From: Muribaculaceae bacterium
GTDB taxonomy: Bacteria > Bacteroidota > Bacteroidia > Bacteroidales > Muribaculaceae
NCBI GenBank assembly: GCA_017621845.1
Contig: JAGASI010000025.1
Location: 126,361 to 190,360 of the forward strand
Reading direction: 5' to 3'
Length of the DNA: 64,000 nucleotides
Below the pieces are notes generated by a model. It had not been told where the DNA came from and ran no database searches. It was given only the letters and a program-made list of their open reading frames with translations. Position numbers and translations under genes: made by a program. Shown here in pieces: positions 18,231 through 26,994 of the stretch; positions within the stretch are counted from its first letter, which is position 1, and every line of letters starts with the position of its first letter.

Positions 18231-19895
18231 ATGACCTTACGTTACCTGCGCACAACATTACTGTCACTCGTCACACTGCTGACAATAACCTCATCGGCCG
18301 AGGTCCCGGTACAATATTACAAATCACTCAAAGGCCTCAAAGACGCCGAGCTCAAGACTGCCATCTTCAAGTTGGTTAGAAACTTCACTGAGATATCATC
18401 ATACAATGCACTACCTCAGTATTTCCAACGCACCGACGTATATCCCGAGTCCAACCGCTGGTGGGATATGTATTCCAATATTCCACTATATGCACCTTCA
18501 TTCAAGGGCCTCAACCGCGAACACTCCTTCCCCAAATCATGGTGGGGCGGACTCACCGACATTCCCGCATACGTCGACCTTAACCACCTGTATCCTTCAG
18601 AGATGGCTGCCAACACCGCCAAAAGCAACTTCCCACTGGGAGTTGTTGACCGCTCATCCAAAATCGACTTTGATAACGGCGTGACAACAGTAGGTTATCC
18701 CGTAGCCGGACAAGGCGGTGGAGCTCGATATGTATTCGAGCCTGACAATGAATATAAAGGTGACTTTGCACGCACATACTTCTACATGGTCACCGCCTAT
18801 CAAGACCAGACATGGAAGTACAAATTTATGGTCTCCCAGAACACCTACCCCACCCTTAACCCATGGTCTGTGGAACTGCTACTCAAATGGCACCGCGAAG
18901 ACCCTGTCAGCGAAAAAGAAAGACTACGCAACGATGCCGTATACCTCATACAGAACAACCGCAACCCATTCATCGACTATCCCGATTTGGCCGAACACCT
19001 CTGGGGTACAAAAAAAGGTCAGACATTTGACCCCGGCGCCTCAATCACTCCTGTCGGTGACCCCAACCTCATAACTCCCGTCCAGGACATGGACCTCGAC
19101 TTTGGAGATGTTGCTGTCGGAAGCTCAACCACAAGTAAACTGTTCTTCAAAGGCGAATACCTCACCTCAGACCTGAAAGTAAGGATATATAATGGCGATA
19201 CAGAATACTTCAAGCTCTCCCAATCGACTATCGACAAGACCCTTGTCAACTCCAACGACGGTACCTGGCTGACTGTTACCTACACCCCTGCCATCGTGGG
19301 TACACATACCTCTCGCCTGCTCATCTCGGGCGGTGGCGTCAGCGGCTCACGCGGCCTTGAACTCCGTGGCAACTGCCTGCCTGTGCCTACTCTCTCGGCT
19401 CCCACAGCAACCAATCCTTCAGATATAACTGAAGACTCTTACGTGGCCAACTGGTCAATTCCCGAAAACGAGGTTGCCGACTACTACATCGTAACCCGCA
19501 CCCGCTATACATCAGGCAATGCCTCGACCGAGGAAATACTCGCCGAGGAAAATTCCCTCACCATCAGCGACTTTAATGCTTCGGACCGCGAGGCTTACTC
19601 TGTACAGTCAGTGCGCCTTGGATATCGCTCTCCAATGTCCAACGTTGTCTTTGTTGAACACGGTGGTGTATCAGGTATCATCAGCGACCACCCACTGGCT
19701 ATCGCCAACATCGATGGTGGCTTCCGTGTCATCGCCTCTGACACCCATACAGGACTCAACGTATATGACCTCTCGGGACGTCTGATTACCGGCGTCGCCC
19801 AAGCTCCACACGGAACTGAAATTTACATTCCCGTCGGTGTTTATTTCATCACCACCGACCAACACCATACCCCTATCAAGGTCATGGTCTACTGA
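18231..19895 (+). CDS. Secreted endonuclease I with T9SS-type sorting domain
   Basis: The 554-residue protein is modular. A signal peptide spans about 1-23. An Endonuclease_1 (PF04231) domain covers about 25-265, with the metal-finger motif REHSFPKSWW (His98) and the DLNHLYPSEMAANTAKSNF segment. A DUF1573/ASPM-like Ig domain follows at about 285-380 (MDLDFGDVAVGSSTTSKLFF), then a fibronectin type III-like segment (about 390-475). The C-terminal sorting domain has the VYDLSGRLI and GVYFI features of type IX secretion cargo. It is likely a surface or secreted nuclease that scavenges extracellular DNA. All catalytic-region motifs look intact. Confidence 0.93.
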   Translation: MTLRYLRTTLLSLVTLLTITSSAEVPVQYYKSLKGLKDAELKTAIFKLVRNFTEISSYNALPQYFQRTDVYPESNRWWDMYSNIPLYAPSFKGLNREHSFPKSWWGGLTDIPAYVDLNHLYPSEMAANTAKSNFPLGVVDRSSKIDFDNGVTTVGYPVAGQGGGARYVFEPDNEYKGDFARTYFYMVTAYQDQTWKYKFMVSQNTYPTLNPWSVELLLKWHREDPVSEKERLRNDAVYLIQNNRNPFIDYPDLAEHLWGTKKGQTFDPGASITPVGDPNLITPVQDMDLDFGDVAVGSSTTSKLFFKGEYLTSDLKVRIYNGDTEYFKLSQSTIDKTLVNSNDGTWLTVTYTPAIVGTHTSRLLISGGGVSGSRGLELRGNCLPVPTLSAPTATNPSDITEDSYVANWSIPENEVADYYIVTRTRYTSGNASTEEILAEENSLTISDFNASDREAYSVQSVRLGYRSPMSNVVFVEHGGVSGIISDHPLAIANIDGGFRVIASDTHTGLNVYDLSGRLITGVAQAPHGTEIYIPVGVYFITTDQHHTPIKVMVY

Positions 19896-19945
19896 TTTAC
19901 TTCTATTTAACACCGATTTCTCCAATAAAACCAATCTTATTTAAA

Positions 19946-20650
19946 ATGAAAGTCACCCAAGACTCGCTTGAACGCCGCGCCAGCGCCCTTACTCTACCCG
20001 GCTCTGATGCCTCTATCATTGACCGCATAAAATATTTAATCACTTTTATGCGCAAAACCCAGGCCGAATTTGGTCGGCTCATCGATATCGATGCCTCCAA
20101 CATGTCCAAGATGATGTCGGGACGCATCCCCATTTCAGACCGCACAATCAACCGCATCGTGGTTAACCTGGGTGTATCCAAACGATGGCTGGAACACGGC
20201 GACGAGGTACCGTTCCCTCGCACTCCCCAACCCTCGGCAACACCTGAATCGGCTGCCCCGGTATATGACATCGACGTCACAGCCGGACATACCGAATTAT
20301 CTTCAATGTTCACCGACGAGCGCATCATCGGCCACCTCAGCCTTCCTAACGTCAACCCCAAATATCCCATAGTGAGAGTTAGCGGCGACTCCATGGAGCC
20401 TCGTATCGCCAACGGCAGCTTTATCTCGATACGACCCATACCCGCTGACGCCCCTATATTCTGGGGACAAGTATATGTTGTTGTAACACGAGACTACCGC
20501 ATGGTCAAGGTCATGCGACGTCACAAGGACCCCGACAAGGTTATACTACACAGCTACAACCATGACTATGACGACATGGACCTCAACCGTGATAATATTC
20601 TGTCTCTATATTTGGTCGAGACAGTAATGTCTTATGATATTATGGGATAA
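19946..20650 (+). CDS. HTH regulator with S24 (LexA/CI-like) peptidase domain
   Basis: The 234-residue protein has an N-terminal helix-turn-helix (about 25-85, KTQAEFGRLIDIDASNMSKMM) and a C-terminal S24 domain. The catalytic dyad is visible: Ser149 in VSGDSMEPR and Lys188 in MVKVMRR. An Ala113-Gly114 pair (DVTAGHTE) lies 36 residues before the Ser, about where LexA and CI repressors self-cleave. It may be a stress-responsive repressor inactivated by RecA-stimulated cleavage; that is inference. It is too large for a UmuD and differs from classical LexA in its HTH. No phage genes surround it; gldE follows after 23 bases. Confidence 0.88.
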   Translation: MKVTQDSLERRASALTLPGSDASIIDRIKYLITFMRKTQAEFGRLIDIDASNMSKMMSGRIPISDRTINRIVVNLGVSKRWLEHGDEVPFPRTPQPSATPESAAPVYDIDVTAGHTELSSMFTDERIIGHLSLPNVNPKYPIVRVSGDSMEPRIANGSFISIRPIPADAPIFWGQVYVVVTRDYRMVKVMRRHKDPDKVILHSYNHDYDDMDLNRDNILSLYLVETVMSYDIMG

Positions 20651-20673
20651 TTTCCCCCGACAAAATATTAGAC

Positions 20674-21951
20674 ATGTTTTCTGTTTCTCAAATCATTATC
20701 CTAATCATAGCATTGGTGTGCCTGCTGATTTCGGGCTTTATCTCTGGTAGCGAAATCGCCTTTTTTTCGCTGACTCAGTCCCAGCGCCAAGATCTCGAGG
20801 AAACACCACGGGGTTGCAAGGCCCTGAACCTGCTGGCCCAACCCGAACGCCTGTTAGCCACCATCCTTATCGCCAACAACCTCGTCAATGTGACCATCGT
20901 CGTCTTGACCAACGCCGCGCTCGGCCCTGTCTTTGCTTCAATGCCCGAGATATTGAGTTTCATACTCCAGACCGTCATCCTCACATTCCTTATATTACTG
21001 TTCGGTGAAATAGCGCCCAAACTCTTTGCCAACTCCAACCCCTATAAATGGGCACTTGCCGCCACCCCGGGCCTATCGTTCATTTCAATACTCGTCATGC
21101 CTGCCGCCAAACTACTGGTCGGTTCAACATCTTTTGTCAACCGCGTGGTCTCCAAACACACTCCTACAATATCGACAGACGAGCTGTCAACAGCCCTCAC
21201 CATTACCGATGTCACCGAAGAACAAGACAAGGACATGCTTGAAGGCATCCTCAAGTTTGGCGATACAACAGCAAGCGAAATAATGACTCCACGTATCGAT
21301 ATCACCGACATCGATATCACCTGGACTTGGGAAAAAGTCATGGAAACAGTCATTGACTCGGGATATGCACGTCTGCCGGTATATAAAGACACTCAAGATA
21401 ATATCCAAGGCATCCTGTATGCCCGTGACCTGTTACCTTACCTAACCACTCGTCCCGATGGCTGGCAATGGACATCATTGCTGAGAGAACCATACTATGT
21501 CCCCGAGTCAAGAATGATTGATGACCTGCTTGAAGACTTCCGTAAACGACGCATACATCTCGCCATCGTCATCGATGAGTTTGGCGGTACCCAAGGTATC
21601 GTCACCATGGAGGACGTACTGGAAGAAATTGTAGGTGACATAAACGACGAGTATGACCCCGAGGATAAAACTTATCGCAAACTCAGCGAGACAACATATG
21701 AATTTGAGGGTCGCACATTGCTTACCGACTTTTTCCGCATCACCGACCTCGATGAAGAGGATTATGAGGATGTTGCTGAGGACGCCGAGACTCTCGCCGG
21801 CATGCTGTTAGCAATCAAGGGTGATTTTCCAAAAGAAAAAGAACCTCTGGTATATGGCCGATGCCGCTTCCTGGTGCTTGACGTCGAGGCTCACCGCATA
21901 ACTCGCGTACGCGTCAAGGTCATGCCCGAGGAACAAGTGACAAGCGAATAA
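20674..21951 (+). CDS. gldE: GldE-like CNNM/CBS transmembrane protein (hemolysin C family)
   Basis: The 425-residue protein has a CNNM/DUF21 membrane domain (about 1-185, starting FISGSEIAFFSLTQ), a CBS pair (about 200-320, IMTPRIDITDIDI and YARLPVYKDTQDNIQGILYARD), then a CorC_HlyC domain ending near 420. The CBS region includes the conserved HLAIVIDEFGGTQGIVTMED stretch. In Bacteroidota this gene precedes gldD and is named gldE for gliding-associated protein E. The wider family acts in Mg2+/Co2+ transport. The gldE-gldD-phosphopantetheinyl transferase order here is the conserved Bacteroidota arrangement. Confidence 0.92.
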   Translation: MFSVSQIIILIIALVCLLISGFISGSEIAFFSLTQSQRQDLEETPRGCKALNLLAQPERLLATILIANNLVNVTIVVLTNAALGPVFASMPEILSFILQTVILTFLILLFGEIAPKLFANSNPYKWALAATPGLSFISILVMPAAKLLVGSTSFVNRVVSKHTPTISTDELSTALTITDVTEEQDKDMLEGILKFGDTTASEIMTPRIDITDIDITWTWEKVMETVIDSGYARLPVYKDTQDNIQGILYARDLLPYLTTRPDGWQWTSLLREPYYVPESRMIDDLLEDFRKRRIHLAIVIDEFGGTQGIVTMEDVLEEIVGDINDEYDPEDKTYRKLSETTYEFEGRTLLTDFFRITDLDEEDYEDVAEDAETLAGMLLAIKGDFPKEKEPLVYGRCRFLVLDVEAHRITRVRVKVMPEEQVTSE

Positions 21952-21979
21952 AGACAAGCAATTGGGTGTTTTTAAAGCT

Positions 21980-22591
21980 ATGAGAGTCGTTGCTTTATTA
22001 TTGACCACAGCTATAATTGCTGTTTGTGGTATGACAGGGTGCTCGTCGGGCCAGGATGGTGCCGATACACCCCCTGTACCGCGTCCCAAAGCATGGCCTC
22101 GTATCGACATCTATCCCGAGACATACATCACCATTGACTCCCTGTCATTACCACTGTCGGTCAACCGTGGCTCAACCACACGTCGTGTCAAAACCGGAAA
22201 TATCAATTCCGAGGCCCTGGACGTCGTTTATCCACGTTATGGAGCAACTATTCACCTAACACTGCTAAAACCGCGCCACGAGCCTCGTTTGGCCCTAAAC
22301 AGAGCTATTGACTCACGCCTCCAACGTATAAACCTTAATCTTGGCGCCACACCGGCCTCTGTAACTTCCCAAACCAATACCCATGGCATAAATACAATGC
22401 TCGTCAGATCTCTCTCTGCCATACCCACCCCACTACAGGCTATCGCTACCGACTCGACAACATTCCTGCTGTCGGCAACCGTGTATCTTCCATTCCATCC
22501 CTCGGTAGGAGCCACCGACTCCCTCGCCCCGGTTATCGAGAGTCTGAATAAAGACATCACACACCTCCTGAGACTGATAAGCAAGCCATGA
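21980..22591 (+). CDS. gldD: GldD-like lipoprotein
   Basis: The product is about 203 residues from the ATG at 21980; an in-frame TTG at 21962 would add six residues. It has a lipoprotein signal with lipobox M-T-G-C, followed by the GldD hallmark PRPKAWPRIDIYPETY and a compact beta-rich domain. GldD is an essential gliding/type IX-associated lipoprotein in Flavobacterium; in non-gliding Bacteroidales its role is unclear but probably concerns outer-membrane secretion. It follows gldE by 28 bases. Its TGA stop overlaps the next ATG (ATGA), so translation is probably coupled. Confidence 0.85.
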   Translation: MRVVALLLTTAIIAVCGMTGCSSGQDGADTPPVPRPKAWPRIDIYPETYITIDSLSLPLSVNRGSTTRRVKTGNINSEALDVVYPRYGATIHLTLLKPRHEPRLALNRAIDSRLQRINLNLGATPASVTSQTNTHGINTMLVRSLSAIPTPLQAIATDSTTFLLSATVYLPFHPSVGATDSLAPVIESLNKDITHLLRLISKP

Positions 22592-23178
22592 AACATATCA
22601 GCATCAGCCACATCGCCATTGATGATAACCGCGACATGCCACGCCGACAGCGTGAGCGCGAGGCTGTATCACGCCTGTTAGCCACCATCAACCCTGACTA
22701 CAGACTCGCCCACCGACACGACGGTTCACCATTCATAGAAGACCATCCCGAAATCACTCTCTCCATCACCCACTCCACCACCACCGCGGCCGTGGCCATC
22801 ACCACCCTACCCGACACCCTTCTCGGCATAGACCTCGAGTCGCCCCGCGCCGCCCTTGCATCAACTTACGACCGATGGTCCAACCCGGCTGATGTAATAC
22901 CGTCAACCGATTCCCCGATGCCCCGATGCCCCGATGCTTCTAAGTCCCAAAGTAACGAAGCTCCAAATCTCCATCAACTACTGAAACTCTGGACCGCCAA
23001 AGAAGCCGCCTATAAAGCCCGGGCACCACACCACCCCGACCGTCAGATATTCCTCCCCGACATTGCCGTTGACTTGGTCTCATCCACCGCCACTCTACCC
23101 GACGGCACAACCCTCGCCCTCTCATTCCGCGCCCTACCCCCCGACCAAATCCTCGCCATAGCAACTATAAAAAAGTAG
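22588..23178 (+). CDS. 4'-phosphopantetheinyl transferase superfamily protein
   Basis: The 196-residue protein has the Sfp/AcpS-superfamily signature: GIDLES (Asp82, Glu84, Mg2+ binding) and WTAKEAAYK at 135-143. It attaches the phosphopantetheine arm of CoA to acyl or peptidyl carrier proteins. Between the two motifs, residues about 103-128 form a low-complexity insert (P-M-P-R-C-P-D-A-S-K-S-Q-S-N) encoded by three perfect tandem copies of CCCCGATG at 22913-22936. Eight is not a multiple of three, so copy-number change would shift the frame. The stop codon lies within the stem of a bidirectional terminator. Confidence 0.88.
   Translation: MKHISISHIAIDDNRDMPRRQREREAVSRLLATINPDYRLAHRHDGSPFIEDHPEITLSITHSTTTAAVAITTLPDTLLGIDLESPRAALASTYDRWSNPADVIPSTDSPMPRCPDASKSQSNEAPNLHQLLKLWTAKEAAYKARAPHHPDRQIFLPDIAVDLVSSTATLPDGTTLALSFRALPPDQILAIATIKK
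22913..22936 (+). repeat. Octanucleotide tandem repeat (CCCCGATG x3) in a coding sequence
   Basis: Three perfect head-to-tail copies of CCCCGATG lie in the variable insert of the phosphopantetheinyl transferase gene. Gain or loss of one unit would frameshift the downstream catalytic WTAKEA motif. Confidence 0.9.
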
Positions 23179-23210
23179 CCTCCGGAAAGAGATGCCGGAG
23201 GCTACTTTTT
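23170..23210. terminator. Bidirectional rho-independent terminator
   Basis: A perfect 16-bp stem (AAAAAGTAGCCTCCGG with its complement) closes a 9-base loop, with A-runs and T-runs on the two flanks. It separates the converging phosphopantetheinyl transferase and recA genes and can serve both. Confidence 0.92.
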
Positions 23211-23266
23211 ATAACCTTCTGGTATCATTTTTCATCGTGATGAAAAATGATTATCCTACTTGTTTG

Positions 23267-24448
23267 TTACAGGTCTTCCTCAATGGAATATTCGTCGAGG
23301 GAGGAATCTTGAGCAGGAGCCGAAGCTTTTGGTGCGTCGAGGAAGTCAGGAGCATCTTCAATGGCGTCATCGGCATCGTGGATAGGAGCGGGAGCACCCT
23401 TGAGGGCGGCAGCTATCTTGACTGCCAATTCGTCGGCCAACTCGGGATTGTCGGCAATCACACGCTTGGCGGCATCGCGACCCTGGGCCAGTTTGGACCC
23501 ATTATAGCTGAACCATGAACCACTCTTCTTGATGATGTCATGCTCGACGCCAAGGTCAATGATTTCGCCTGACCGTGAGATACCTTCACCAAACATGATA
23601 TCAAACTCGGCACGGCGGAAAGGAGGCGCTACCTTGTTCTTGACGATTTTTACAATAGCACGACGGCCAAGTACATCATCGCCATCCTTGATGGTAGAAC
23701 GTGAACGGATGTCAAGACGCACCGATGAATAAAATTTCAAGGCATTACCACCGGTAGTAGTCTCTGACGGACCGAACATCACACCGATTTTGTCACGCAA
23801 CTGGTTGATAAAGATACAGGTTGTATTGGTGCGTGAGATGATTGAGGTAAGCTTGCGCATGGCCTGAGACATAAGACGAGCCTGCAATCCGACGTTACGG
23901 TCACCCATTTCACCCTCAATCTCGCTCTTGGGAGTAAGAGCGGCTACCGAGTCAACCACGAGTATGTCAATAGCCGATGAGCGTATAAGTTGCTCGGCAA
24001 TCTCGAGGGCCTGCTCGCCATTGTCAGGTTGAGAAATAAGCAATTCGTTGACATCAACACCGAGACTCTCGGCATAGAAACGGTCAAATGCGTGCTCGGC
24101 ATCGATGATAGCGGCGATACCTCCTGCTTTCTGAGCCTCGGCAATTGCATGGATGGCGAGAGTTGTCTTTCCTGATGATTCAGGACCATAAATCTCGATT
24201 ATACGGCCTCGAGGATAGCCTCCTACACCAAGAGCATGGTCAAGTGCTATCGAACCTGTAGGAATAACCTCGACATTTTCGACTGATTCCTCGCCAAGAC
24301 GCATCACGGCACCGCGTCCATAGTTCTTTTCTATCTTGCCAAGTGCTGCTGAGAGTGCCTCGCGACGGGCTTTGGCCTCAGCTTCTTTGGAGTCCACAGC
24401 AACGGCTGATTTTTTGGTTGCCTTTTTGGGCTTTTCGGTTTTTTCCAT
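23267..24448 (-). CDS. recA: Recombinase RecA
   Basis: The 393-residue protein is full-length RecA, which forms filaments on single-stranded DNA for strand exchange and stimulates self-cleavage of LexA-like repressors. Walker [10 protein letters not shown] is near 89-97. The Walker B region is [12 protein letters not shown], the L1 region [14 protein letters not shown], and ATP-sensing [14 protein letters not shown] follows. The N-terminus has a Lys/Ala-rich extension ([16 protein letters not shown]) before the core, and the C-terminus is acidic ([12 protein letters not shown]), as usual. It has its own promoter box at 24538-24545 and is the last gene of the long minus-strand block. Confidence 0.98.
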   Translation of the reverse strand: MEKTEKPKKATKKSAVAVDSKEAEAKARREALSAALGKIEKNYGRGAVMRLGEESVENVEVIPTGSIALDHALGVGGYPRGRIIEIYGPESSGKTTLAIHAIAEAQKAGGIAAIIDAEHAFDRFYAESLGVDVNELLISQPDNGEQALEIAEQLIRSSAIDILVVDSVAALTPKSEIEGEMGDRNVGLQARLMSQAMRKLTSIISRTNTTCIFINQLRDKIGVMFGPSETTTGGNALKFYSSVRLDIRSRSTIKDGDDVLGRRAIVKIVKNKVAPPFRRAEFDIMFGEGISRSGEIIDLGVEHDIIKKSGSWFSYNGSKLAQGRDAAKRVIADNPELADELAVKIAAALKGAPAPIHDADDAIEDAPDFLDAPKASAPAQDSSLDEYSIEEDL

Positions 24449-24537
24449 AGTTATATCTTTTTTTATTGTTAATATTCCAACAAGTCACCACCGGGCGGTG
24501 GTTCAGGTAACGGAGAGAAGATGCCTGGATTACGCTA

Positions 24538-24545
24538 CAAAGGTA
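24538..24545 (-). promoter_or_regulatory. -7 box (TACCTTTG) for recA
   Basis: The minus strand reads TACCTTTG, an exact TAnnTTTG match, giving a leader of about 80 bases before the recA ATG. The -33 element is not clear. Confidence 0.5.
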
Positions 24546-24701
24546 GCGGTGAATATGGGCATAGAATTTGCCCAAGTGTATTAATTTAAGTTAACATAAA
24601 AACCATTTCTTGATTTTCCACGTTATAGTAGTACAAAAACTAAACAACATATTAGTTTTTTCCATTGCAAGAAATGTGATAATGATTGGTTTATTATTAA
24701 G

Positions 24702-24730
24702 CATGGAGACGCCGTGAGGCAGTCTCCATG
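24702..24730 (-). terminator. Hairpin downstream of the pseudokinase gene
   Basis: A 9-bp stem (CATGGAGAC with its complement) and 11-base loop lie 25 bases after the stop codon in the minus direction. The T-run is weak. Confidence 0.5.
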
Positions 24731-24754
24731 TTTATTTATAGTCATCGCAACCAA

Positions 24755-25498
24755 TCAGTTAGCAGGATTGAATATCAGCAACATAGCCAGTATTACAACC
24801 ATCAATCCGAGAAATCCCACCACCATCATATACAACTTCTTGGAAGACTGTCCGCTGAGAGCAATCTGAAGACCCTGTATATCATGAAAGCGTTGTTTGG
24901 GGTCAGCAGTGACACAGTGTTCGGCGATACGTAGCAATCTGGGGTCACGGCGACCGGTTCTCTCCAATACTTCTCTAAGTATAGAGCCATAGTTGAAGAT
25001 ATCATCATCGGTCGACTCATGGGCCAGTGATTTGCGATGGTCAAATCCCACATCAATAAGCTTGAGATTACCAATATTCTCGGTAAAGATAATAGTCTCG
25101 GGGCGTATAGGATGGTGGGCAATATGATTTTGCTGGATATACTCCATGGCAGCCGGCAGACGAGTGAGCAACTGACTGAAGTGTTTGTCCTCCAATTTAT
25201 TTTCATCCAACAGTTTTCTCAATGACAAGCCATAAACATCGTCGGTGATAATCGATCGACCTACACCGGGAACATCTTCCAGGTCATTAATCATCACGAT
25301 ATTGGGATGAGAGAGATTATAACGAGTGTCAAACTCCTTATCAATCATCTGCTGATACTCGGGAAGATTGGCATACTCGGGACGCAGTGTTTTGAGCATC
25401 ACCCATTTGCCATATTTTTTGGCGGTATATACGAGATAATATTCCTCGTCCCACTGTGGCAGGTGCTCTATTTCAGTCCATTTGTTATTGTTATCCAT
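24755..25498 (-). CDS. Membrane-anchored pseudokinase (Ser/Thr kinase fold)
   Basis: The 247-residue protein has a protein-kinase fold and one C-terminal transmembrane helix (about 222-243) with a very short tail (FNPAN). Lys36 (WVMLKTL) and Glu55 fit the beta3-Lys/alphaC-Glu pair, and Asp149-Val-Gly151 stands at the DFG position. The catalytic loop is HHPIRPET (128-135) where active kinases have HRDLKPEN, so the catalytic Asp is Pro130 and the metal-binding Asn is Thr135. Phosphotransfer is therefore unlikely. There is no glycine-rich loop. It lies 102 bases downstream of ftsZ on the same strand, suggesting a scaffold or sensor tied to division (inference). Confidence 0.85.
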   Translation of the reverse strand: MDNNNKWTEIEHLPQWDEEYYLVYTAKKYGKWVMLKTLRPEYANLPEYQQMIDKEFDTRYNLSHPNIVMINDLEDVPGVGRSIITDDVYGLSLRKLLDENKLEDKHFSQLLTRLPAAMEYIQQNHIAHHPIRPETIIFTENIGNLKLIDVGFDHRKSLAHESTDDDIFNYGSILREVLERTGRRDPRLLRIAEHCVTADPKQRFHDIQGLQIALSGQSSKKLYMMVVGFLGLMVVILAMLLIFNPAN

Positions 25499-25600
25499 AA
25501 TCTGGGGGATTGGGGATTATATATTACTCAATTAAATTGAGTAAGTCGATTTAACCGTTTTAGTCGAGTAGCCTCGATTATAGCTTGTCACTTGAGATTG

Positions 25601-26920
25601 TTACTTCAAGTCATCAAAGTCGATGGACTTGCCGGGATTGTCATCGCGACGCGATGACAAAGGATTGTTGACCGGTCTTGAGATACGTCCTTGAAGTCCA
25701 CGGTGACGCTGACCAGGAGCGCTGTTGAGACTATTGAGAGTCTCATCATCGTCCAAGTGATCGGGGCTGATTATATTGATACCGGCGCGCTTGAAGCCGG
25801 CATGTCGGTCAGGACCATACACGTCATCAATGACATTATCAACATCGGGAGTCTTGGCAACAGGAGCATTATCTTCTTTATAACGTGTTACCGTCTTAGG
25901 CTCTGTAATGTCCTTTTTTACACCGTTATGGTCGATATCTACCGAAACATCAAAACCTGAGGCCAGAATAGTAATCTTAACCTTATTCTCGAGATCGGGA
26001 CTCTTATACAGACCCCACATCACATCAACATCCGAGTCAATGCTTGATACAAAGTCGGTGAGTTCGTCAGCCTCTGACATATTGAAAGGATACTTGGGAT
26101 CATCAGGAATCCACAAAATCATCAGCAATTTTTTGGATCCAAGAATATCGGTATTCTTAAGCAATGGGGAGTGCAGGGCGTCATCGATAGCTCGGGTGAC
26201 ACGGTGTTCACCTTCCCCATAACCCGACGAAATGATAGCAGTGCCACCCTCGCGCAGTGTTGTATCCACGTCGTTAAAGTCTCGGTTGATTATGCCGCGC
26301 ACAGTAATAATCTCGGTGATGGACTGAGCCGCTGTCAACAGCGTGTCATCAGCCTTGGCAAAAGCGTTAAGAATATCATAGTCGGGATAAATCTCACTGA
26401 GGCGCTCATTGTTGATTACAAGGAGGGCATCAACGCTTTCGGCCATTTTGGCGGCGCCGTCAAGAGCTTTCAGCACTTTTTTGCGACCCTCAAATAGAAA
26501 CGGTATTGTGACAATACCCACAGTAAGTATACCACGTTCCTTGGCCATACGTGCCACCACAGGGCCGGCACCGGTACCGGTACCACCACCCATACCGGCA
26601 GTTACAAATACCATGTCGGTAGCTTCGTCAAACAGGTCGGCAATAGCCTCGGCGTTTTCTTCGGCAAACTTGGCGGCTTTTTCGGGGCGACCTCCTGCTC
26701 CACGGCCGGGTCCTATAACAAGCTTGTTGGGTACGGGTGACTCGTCAAGTACCTGACGGTCGGTATTGATAAGTATGAATGAAACATCCTTGATGCCGTG
26801 ACGATACATATTTTCAACGGCATTATTGCCGCCACCTCCCACACCGATTACTTTGATTGACTGGGCCGGTGTTTTAGGATCGGCAAACTGATGATTGAAA
26901 GGAGTATTTTCAGTATCCAT
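25601..26920 (-). CDS. ftsZ: Cell division protein FtsZ
   Basis: The 439-residue tubulin homologue builds the Z-ring. Motifs in order: GVGGGGNNAVENM (nucleotide binding, about 27), the tubulin signature GGGTGTGAGPVVA (near 109), and the T7-loop region with NRDFNDVDTTLREGG. A long variable linker (about 330-425) ends in a basic tail, RRDDNPGKSIDFDDLK, likely the C-terminal peptide that binds FtsA. It is the last classical dcw gene; ftsA lies 74 bases upstream and the pseudokinase 102 bases downstream. Confidence 0.98.
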   Translation of the reverse strand: MDTENTPFNHQFADPKTPAQSIKVIGVGGGGNNAVENMYRHGIKDVSFILINTDRQVLDESPVPNKLVIGPGRGAGGRPEKAAKFAEENAEAIADLFDEATDMVFVTAGMGGGTGTGAGPVVARMAKERGILTVGIVTIPFLFEGRKKVLKALDGAAKMAESVDALLVINNERLSEIYPDYDILNAFAKADDTLLTAAQSITEIITVRGIINRDFNDVDTTLREGGTAIISSGYGEGEHRVTRAIDDALHSPLLKNTDILGSKKLLMILWIPDDPKYPFNMSEADELTDFVSSIDSDVDVMWGLYKSPDLENKVKITILASGFDVSVDIDHNGVKKDITEPKTVTRYKEDNAPVAKTPDVDNVIDDVYGPDRHAGFKRAGINIISPDHLDDDETLNSLNSAPGQRHRGLQGRISRPVNNPLSSRRDDNPGKSIDFDDLK

Positions 26921-26994
26921 TATATTATTAATAGTCGATTGATTATGATAGAAGCAATATACAATAAATTGAGATGAAAATGACAGCTGAAGTT

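Larger units (their letters stand above)
24449..24754. other. Intergenic region between recA and the pseudokinase gene
   Basis: The 306-base region has no gene. It contains the recA promoter box (24538-24545) and the pseudokinase terminator hairpin (24702-24730). The middle, 24575-24700, is AT-rich. I see no recognisable SOS box. Confidence 0.6.
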
